A program made the translations under genes and the position numbers. A stretch of DNA of 10,471 nucleotides from Planctomycetota bacterium (lineage in GTDB: Bacteria; Planctomycetota; Phycisphaerae; Phycisphaerales; SM1A02). Under the pieces are notes generated by a model that saw nothing but the letters and a program-made list of their open reading frames with translations, did no database searches and was not told the origin of the DNA. The stretch covers positions 1-10,471 of the forward strand of contig QWPU01000085.1 in the NCBI GenBank assembly GCA_003671065.1. Reading direction: 5' to 3'. Position 1 is the first letter of the stretch. The number at the start of each line of letters is the position of its first letter. Below are positions 6,589 to 10,471 of the stretch, piece after piece.

Positions 6589-7584
6589 TCACGCAGTCGA
6601 CACGCTGAGTTCATCGCGAAACGCGCCCATTTTGCGGAACTTCGCCAGCCGTTGACGAACCAACGCTTCAGGGTTCACGCGCGAAAGTTCACGCAAGTGA
6701 TCGACGATCCAGCTCGAAAGCGCATCGGCACTTGCACGCGGATCTCGATGCGCCCCACCAAGCGGCTCACGAATCACCGCGTCCACAAGCCCATTCTCAA
6801 GATTGCGCCGCGCCGTAAGCGCCAAGCACTCCGCCGCGCGGTTGTTGGTCTCTTCATTCGCCGACTTCCACAAAATCGCGGCACAGCCCTCAGGCGAAAT
6901 CACTGAGTACCACGCGTGCTCAAGCATCGCCACGCGATCCGCCACCGCGATCCCTAGGGCGCCACCCGAGCCGCCTTCACCGATGACGATGCTGACAATC
7001 GGCGTGCGCAGCCGACTCATCTCCATCAAGTTCACGGCGATCGCTTGCGCCTGACCGCGCTGCTCGCTGCCCACGCCTGGATACGCGCCCGGCGTGTCAA
7101 CCAGCGTGACAATCGGAAGCCCAAGTTTGGCGGCGAGTTTCATCTTGAGCAGCGCTTTTCGATAGCCCTCAGGATGCGCGCAGCCGAAGTTTGCGGCCAC
7201 TTTCTCGGCGACCGTCTTGCCTTTGTTGTGGCCGATGAACATGCATTTCACACTGCCAATGCGCGCGAAACCAGTGATGATCGCAGCGTCATCGCCAAAG
7301 GCGCGATCGCCGTGAAGTTCGCAGAAATCACGGCAAATCAGGCTCATGTAGTCGGTGGTCTGCGGGCGCAGCGGATGGCGCGCAATGCGTACGGTTTGCC
7401 ACGGCGTGAGGTCGGCGTAGATCTTGCTGAGCAATCCCGCGCGCGTGTTATTGAGTTGCGCGAGCTCGTCGCTGTAGCGCTCAGCATCGGCGCGCTCTTC
7501 GATCGCATCAATCTGACGCTCGATCTCAAGGATCGGATTCTCGAAGTCGAGTTGGTAGAGCGGACTGAAGCCTGGGCGTGCCAT
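6589..7584 (-). CDS. accA: Acetyl-CoA carboxylase carboxyltransferase subunit alpha
   Basis: Subunit of the carboxyltransferase that moves CO2 from biotin to acetyl-CoA to make malonyl-CoA, the first committed step of fatty-acid synthesis. It works as an alpha2-beta2 complex with AccD, which is not in this window. The 331 residues fit the roughly 319 of E. coli. Motifs from the ATG at 7584: LDFENPILEIE near the N-terminus (E. coli LDFEQPIAELE), RP...Y......DF.ELHGDR (73-94), GHNKGK (118-123), HPEGYRKA (137-144), VDTPGAYPG (162-170), GEGGSGGALGI (202-212) and SVISPEGCAAILWK (227-240). The N-terminal Cys4 zinc finger of AccD is absent, as expected. GTG 7605 is an alternative start seven codons upstream; neither has a clear Shine-Dalgarno. 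It is divergent from proC and lies 188 bases ahead of the dksA-like gene, so shared transcription with that gene is possible but unproven. Confidence 0.96.
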   Translation of the reverse strand: MARPGFSPLYQLDFENPILEIERQIDAIEERADAERYSDELAQLNNTRAGLLSKIYADLTPWQTVRIARHPLRPQTTDYMSLICRDFCELHGDRAFGDDAAIITGFARIGSVKCMFIGHNKGKTVAEKVAANFGCAHPEGYRKALLKMKLAAKLGLPIVTLVDTPGAYPGVGSEQRGQAQAIAVNLMEMSRLRTPIVSIVIGEGGSGGALGIAVADRVAMLEHAWYSVISPEGCAAILWKSANEETNNRAAECLALTARRNLENGLVDAVIREPLGGAHRDPRASADALSSWIVDHLRELSRVNPEALVRQRLAKFRKMGAFRDELSVSTA

Positions 7585-7651
7585 GGGTAGCGAGTGTATC
7601 GCCACGAATCCACGGCGCGAATCCTCGCCTTAACTCGCTAACCTTGCCGGC
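7585..7651. promoter_or_regulatory. Divergent intergenic region accA / proC
   Basis: This 67-base gap must serve both directions. On the plus strand, TAACCT (7639-7644) fits a TAnnnT -10 hexamer and ends 7 bases before the proC ATG, with no Shine-Dalgarno. That layout would give a leaderless transcript, but no matching -35 is visible. On the minus strand no clear promoter or ribosome binding site is seen for accA. Confidence 0.3.
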
Positions 7652-8446
7652 ATGCAACCACGCCTCATTGTTGTTGGATTCGGAAATGTCGGTCAAGCGA
7701 TCGTTCGTGGCGCCATTGCGTCGGGGCTTGATGCACCGAGCGAAATTGGCGCGCTCGACAGCGATCCAGCGCGTTGCATTGAAGCGCAAGAGTTAGGCAT
7801 TCGCGTGGCGACGAAGGCGTGCCTTGCTGATGCAGAAGTGATCGTGCTTGCCGTCAAACCGCAAAGTTTCATCGCAGCGGCTGAATCACTCGCGCCAATC
7901 GGCGCCGATGGTCCGCTCGTGGTGAGCGTGATGGCCGGCCTTCGCAGCGCGAGTATTCGCCAAGCACTCGGTGGCCACGCGCGCGTCATTCGCGTGATGC
8001 CAAACACCCCTGCCGCGGTTCGTCGCGGGATCACCGCAATTGCCAACGATTCGGGTCTGAGCGCCGCAGATGTTGAACGAGCCGAGCAACTCTTCGCGTC
8101 CGTCGGCAAGACTGTGCGCGTGCCTGAACATCTCTTCGACGCCGTCACCGCCGCGAGCGGCTCAGGTCCCGCGTTCGTGTTTCGCTTTCTCGAAGCATGG
8201 ATGCACGCCGCCGAAACAATCGGACTTCCGCCCGAAGCAGCCGAAATGCTCGCGCGCGAAACGCTCATTGGCAGCGCAGTGCTTCTCGACGACACACGCG
8301 AACGCCCCGAAGTGCTCCGCGCAAAAGTCACAAGCAAAGGCGGCACTACTGCTGCTGGCATGGTGAGTCTCGACGCGAGTCTCGACGCGCTCGTCATCAG
8401 CGCATTGACAGCCGCGCGAGATCGCGGCGCAGAACTCGGTCGCTGA
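7652..8446 (+). CDS. proC: Pyrroline-5-carboxylate reductase
   Basis: Cytoplasmic enzyme that reduces 1-pyrroline-5-carboxylate to L-proline with NAD(P)H, the last step of proline synthesis. The 264 residues match the usual length of about 270. The N-terminal Rossmann fold shows VVGFGNVGQAI (GxGNxG, residues 7-17), followed by VIVLAVKPQ (63-71) and VVSVMAGL (90-97). RVMPNTPAAV (114-123) is the family's substrate-side motif. The C-terminal dimerisation domain has TAASGSGPAFVF (166-177) and VTSKGGTTAAGM (226-237), both characteristic of ProC. The start ATG 7652 is the only one consistent with the Rossmann strand beginning at residue 4. No Shine-Dalgarno precedes it. The stop codon lies inside the first copy of a 20-base tandem repeat. 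No other proline gene (proA, proB) is present in the window. Confidence 0.96.
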   Translation: MQPRLIVVGFGNVGQAIVRGAIASGLDAPSEIGALDSDPARCIEAQELGIRVATKACLADAEVIVLAVKPQSFIAAAESLAPIGADGPLVVSVMAGLRSASIRQALGGHARVIRVMPNTPAAVRRGITAIANDSGLSAADVERAEQLFASVGKTVRVPEHLFDAVTAASGSGPAFVFRFLEAWMHAAETIGLPPEAAEMLARETLIGSAVLLDDTRERPEVLRAKVTSKGGTTAAGMVSLDASLDALVISALTAARDRGAELGR

Positions 8447-8480
8447 GAGATGGGTTGATTCGCTGAGGCATGGGTTGATT
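8441..8480 (+). repeat. 20-bp tandem duplication across the proC stop codon
   Basis: CGCTGAGAGATGGGTTGATT (8441-8460) is followed directly by CGCTGAGGCATGGGTTGATT (8461-8480), 18 of 20 identical. The first copy contains the last proC codon and its TGA (8444-8446). The second repeats this CGC-TGA in the untranslated region. Confidence 0.85.
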
Positions 8481-8611
8481 TGTTCTTTGGGTGTCCGTGA
8501 TTCGTGTGCAAGTCCAGTTTGACCTTGCACCGCTTTCGTGGAGACGATGTACGAACGAGTGGTGATGAGCACTGCCCGCCTTGCTGCGTTGTATCGCACG
8601 CATCGCAGCGT
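8447..8611. other. Convergent intergenic region proC / ABC permease
   Basis: 165 bases with no credible gene. It holds the second copy of the 20-base repeat, a hairpin at 8506-8530 and a second inverted repeat GCTGCG/CGCAGC (8583-8588 and 8604-8609, loop 15) just past the permease stop. Termination of both convergent transcripts should happen here. Confidence 0.5.
8506..8530. terminator. Candidate hairpin downstream of proC
   Basis: GTGCAAG (8506-8512) and CTTGCAC (8524-8530) form a perfect 7-base stem around an 11-base loop. TC/GA can add two more pairs with one bulge. No T-run follows on either strand, so it is not a standard intrinsic terminator. Its place between convergent genes makes an end-of-transcript role plausible. 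Confidence 0.35.
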
Positions 8612-9745
8612 TCAAAAATCGCGGCGGCGGAAGTACCACACGCCGAAGCCGAGCACGACGCACTCAAATGCGAAGCTCGTGCCGACGACCCAACTCACGC
8701 TGCGTGAGTTCATTTCGTTCTTCATTTCGAGCGCCATTTTTCGCTCGCTTACGAAGCGTGATCGGAAGAAGCCGCGTTGGCGCCGCGTATCCTCGTCCTC
8801 GCCTTCCGCTGCATCTTCAACTGGAATGTCCGCGGACATTCGCAAGGCGCGTCCGACAAGATTCGCGGTTTCGGTGGTCTTCGGAACGATCGTCTTCAAG
8901 CCGTAGCACAGCGCGTGCGCGAGTTCCCAGTTGCCTTGATAGTTCTCTTGATTCTCGAGTTCGAGGCGAAGGCCATCCTTCGCGGCCTCGGTTTGCAGCG
9001 ACTCGATCTTCGCGGTAATCCCCTCGATTTCCAGGCGATTCGCAGTCTTTCCCGCCAGCGAGAACTGCTCGCCTGCGTGGACAAGAAAGATGAAGATCCA
9101 GAAGAGCAGCGTCACGATCACCGACGCAATCGGCGAGCGCGTCACGACGCCGACAACGGCTTGCAACGCGAAGAGGTAACTGAAGAACACCACCATGAGC
9201 GGCACGACGACAAAGATGCCGATCTCCCATGCGCCGCCGCGAATTCCCAACACCAGAAATGCAAGCACGGCAAACACGGTGACTTGCAACGCTGTGAAGA
9301 GTAAACCTGTCGCAAACTTCGTGAGGAATAAGCGCGTGCGACCGATGGGCTTTGAGAGCATGGTGTCGACGCCGCCTGATGCGAGATCAGGGAACATCGA
9401 TGCGGTTGAAAGCAGCGCGAGAATCGTGGACAGCCACGCGAGCCAGATGCTCACACCGAGCGTTGCGATGATCAACTTATAGAGTTGGCCATCAGGGAAC
9501 AACTTGATGGTGATGCCTGGAATCGGCAGTTTGTAGCCAAAGATTGAGATGCCGCTGTCATCAAGACCAATCGTTGCGACCGCGCCCATGATGAGCGCGT
9601 TGAGTGCGAGCGCGACCCAAAAGAGTTTGCGCGCGTTGAGTTCACGATACGCCGAGACGAACACCGCACATGTTTGCACGCAGTAGTCGGTGAAGGTGAG
9701 GCGCGGGAGATCCGCGCGTGCGTCGTTGGAGTGATCGTGATTCAT
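8612..9745 (-). CDS. ABC-2 type transporter permease with large soluble insertion
   Basis: 377-residue inner-membrane subunit of an ABC exporter. Six hydrophobic segments are visible at about 41-60, 91-115, 145-168, 173-201, 206-224 and 350-372. DLASGGVDTMLSKPIGRTRLFLTKF (120-144) between helices 2 and 3 is the typical ABC-2 permease stretch, and the C-terminus ends in FRRRDF, also common in the family. Between the last two helices lies about 125 residues of soluble sequence (225-349). It includes a probable coiled coil (231-266), YGLKTIVPKT (281-290), an acidic stretch (309-319) and a basic RRQRGFFRSR patch. The substrate is unknown. Start ATG 9745 is supported by AGGAGG six bases upstream. 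The start overlaps the ATPase stop by four bases (ATGA), so the two should be co-translated and form one complex. Confidence 0.88.
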   Translation of the reverse strand: MNHDHSNDARADLPRLTFTDYCVQTCAVFVSAYRELNARKLFWVALALNALIMGAVATIGLDDSGISIFGYKLPIPGITIKLFPDGQLYKLIIATLGVSIWLAWLSTILALLSTASMFPDLASGGVDTMLSKPIGRTRLFLTKFATGLLFTALQVTVFAVLAFLVLGIRGGAWEIGIFVVVPLMVVFFSYLFALQAVVGVVTRSPIASVIVTLLFWIFIFLVHAGEQFSLAGKTANRLEIEGITAKIESLQTEAAKDGLRLELENQENYQGNWELAHALCYGLKTIVPKTTETANLVGRALRMSADIPVEDAAEGEDEDTRRQRGFFRSRFVSERKMALEMKNEMNSRSVSWVVGTSFAFECVVLGFGVWYFRRRDF

Positions 9746-10471
9746 TGCGAACCTCCTGCGCGCAGCGACGGTCCCGCACCAACAGCATGCGCGCGTCCAT
9801 CACCATCGCGCACGAGCCGAATGAATAGATCCTCCAGTGATTCACGGGTTTCCGTGACACCGATGATCGCAATGCTTTCTGCGCGCAGTCGATCAATCAA
9901 GTGCTGCACGAGCGATTCATCGTCGCTCTTGAACTCGATGAAACTGCGATCGCGCTCAATCATCGCCGCGCCAAACTCCGCGCTCCACGCAGGCAGCGCG
10001 CCACGCACAGTGACTCGCCAGCGACAACTTTCTTGCGTGAGTTCCGCAAGTGAACCTTGTCGCACGACCTTTCCCTTCAGCATGATGGCCACGCGATCAC
10101 ACACGCGTTCCACTTCGCCAAGCAAGTGACTGTTGAGAAACACCGTGCGCCCTTGATTGCGCATCGCGATGAGCACATCGCGAATCTCATGACGACCGAC
10201 AGGATCAACACCATCAGTCGGCTCATCAAGAATCACAAGTTGCGGATCATTCACAAGCGCGGCCGCAAGACCCGTGCGTTGCTGCATGCCTTTGGAATAG
10301 GTACCGACGCGACGATCACCCCACGAGCCCATGCCGACGACTTCGAGCATTTCCGCCGCACGGCTGCGACGAGCTGCGCGGCGCATCAAACCCATCGCGC
10401 CGAAAAACTCAACACATTGACGACCAGTGAGATAGGTGGGAAATCGATGATGCTCAGGCAAATAGCCCACG
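9742..10471 (-). CDS. ABC exporter ATP-binding subunit, N-terminus cut by window edge
   Basis: Cytoplasmic ATPase that should drive the adjacent ABC-2 permease. The frame runs off the window end, so the Walker A motif (normally about 70-80 residues from the start) is missing here, and the true start is outside. Counting from the codon at 10470, visible motifs are the Q-loop region GYLPEH (2-7, Glu in the usual Gln place), YLTGRQ (13-18), the signature YSKGMQQR (58-65), Walker B LVILDEP (78-84), the D-loop region TDGVDP (85-90) and the H-loop NSH (His115). These fit the multidrug/NatA-like exporter ATPases that pair with ABC-2 permeases. After about residue 145 there is a roughly 95-residue C-terminal extension of mixed strands and helices, also usual in this group. 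The stop TGA overlaps the permease ATG. Confidence 0.94.
   Translation of the reverse strand, partial: VGYLPEHHRFPTYLTGRQCVEFFGAMGLMRRAARRSRAAEMLEVVGMGSWGDRRVGTYSKGMQQRTGLAAALVNDPQLVILDEPTDGVDPVGRHEIRDVLIAMRNQGRTVFLNSHLLGEVERVCDRVAIMLKGKVVRQGSLAELTQESCRWRVTVRGALPAWSAEFGAAMIERDRSFIEFKSDDESLVQHLIDRLRAESIAIIGVTETRESLEDLFIRLVRDGDGRAHAVGAGPSLRAGGSQ
9752..9757 (-). promoter_or_regulatory. Strong Shine-Dalgarno of the ABC permease
   Basis: AGGAGG on the minus strand, six bases before ATG 9745 and inside the 3' end of the ATPase gene. It is the best ribosome binding site in the window. Confidence 0.75.

Noticed and set aside
6432..6614. 60-residue minus-strand open frame in the accA/dksA gap
   Set aside because: It overlaps the accA end, has no good Shine-Dalgarno, and its Arg/Ser-rich sequence matches no family I know.
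7693..8667. 324-residue minus-strand open frame
   Set aside because: It lies antisense to proC, whose motifs are unmistakable; the protein is Ser/Ala/Arg-rich with no family motif.
8538..8906. 122-residue plus-strand open frame after proC
   Set aside because: Most of it is antisense to the ABC permease C-terminus and it is Ser/Arg-rich without structure, so a shadow frame.

Overview
The window is an ordinary, tightly packed chromosomal segment of a moderately GC-rich bacterium. It carries ten genes on both strands: eight complete, plus one truncated at each window edge. I see no RNA gene, insertion sequence, phage gene or CRISPR array. The lipoprotein signal, signal peptidase II and RmuC fit a two-membrane cell. 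The TraR/DksA-like protein has a cysteine-poor 'CxLxGKPI.KARLEA.PW.KYTVE' finger behind a long Lys/Ala/Pro tail, which is a pattern I associate with Planctomycetota, especially Phycisphaerae. The ABC-2 permease with a large domain before its last helix fits the same group. The taxonomic call is inference from gene character only.

Layout. (1) Positions 1-2319, plus strand: the 3' part of a beta-carbonic anhydrase gene, an APC-superfamily amino-acid permease and a small YCII-domain lipoprotein, joined by 4-base stop/start overlaps (GTGA, ATGA), so probably one operon. (2) 2329-3807, minus strand: rmuC, ending 9 bases from the lipoprotein stop. (3) 3868-4587, plus strand: a short truB, divergent from rmuC. 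(4) 4562-7584, minus strand: accA, a 188-base gap, then the dksA-like gene and lspA, which abut; lspA overlaps the 3' end of truB by 26 bases. (5) 7652-8446, plus strand: proC, divergent from accA. (6) 8612-10471, minus strand: an ABC exporter pair, ATPase then permease, overlapping by 4 bases.

Functionally most genes are housekeeping: tRNA U55 modification (TruB), lipoprotein maturation (LspA), the first step of fatty-acid synthesis (AccA), proline synthesis (ProC) and genome maintenance (RmuC). The less ordinary parts are the carbonic anhydrase-permease-lipoprotein unit, the histone-H1-like tail fused to a finger-degenerate DksA protein, the permease's large soluble insertion, a 20-bp tandem duplication over the proC stop codon, and the lack of Shine-Dalgarno sequences before truB and proC. 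No clearly new multi-gene defence or mobile system is visible.
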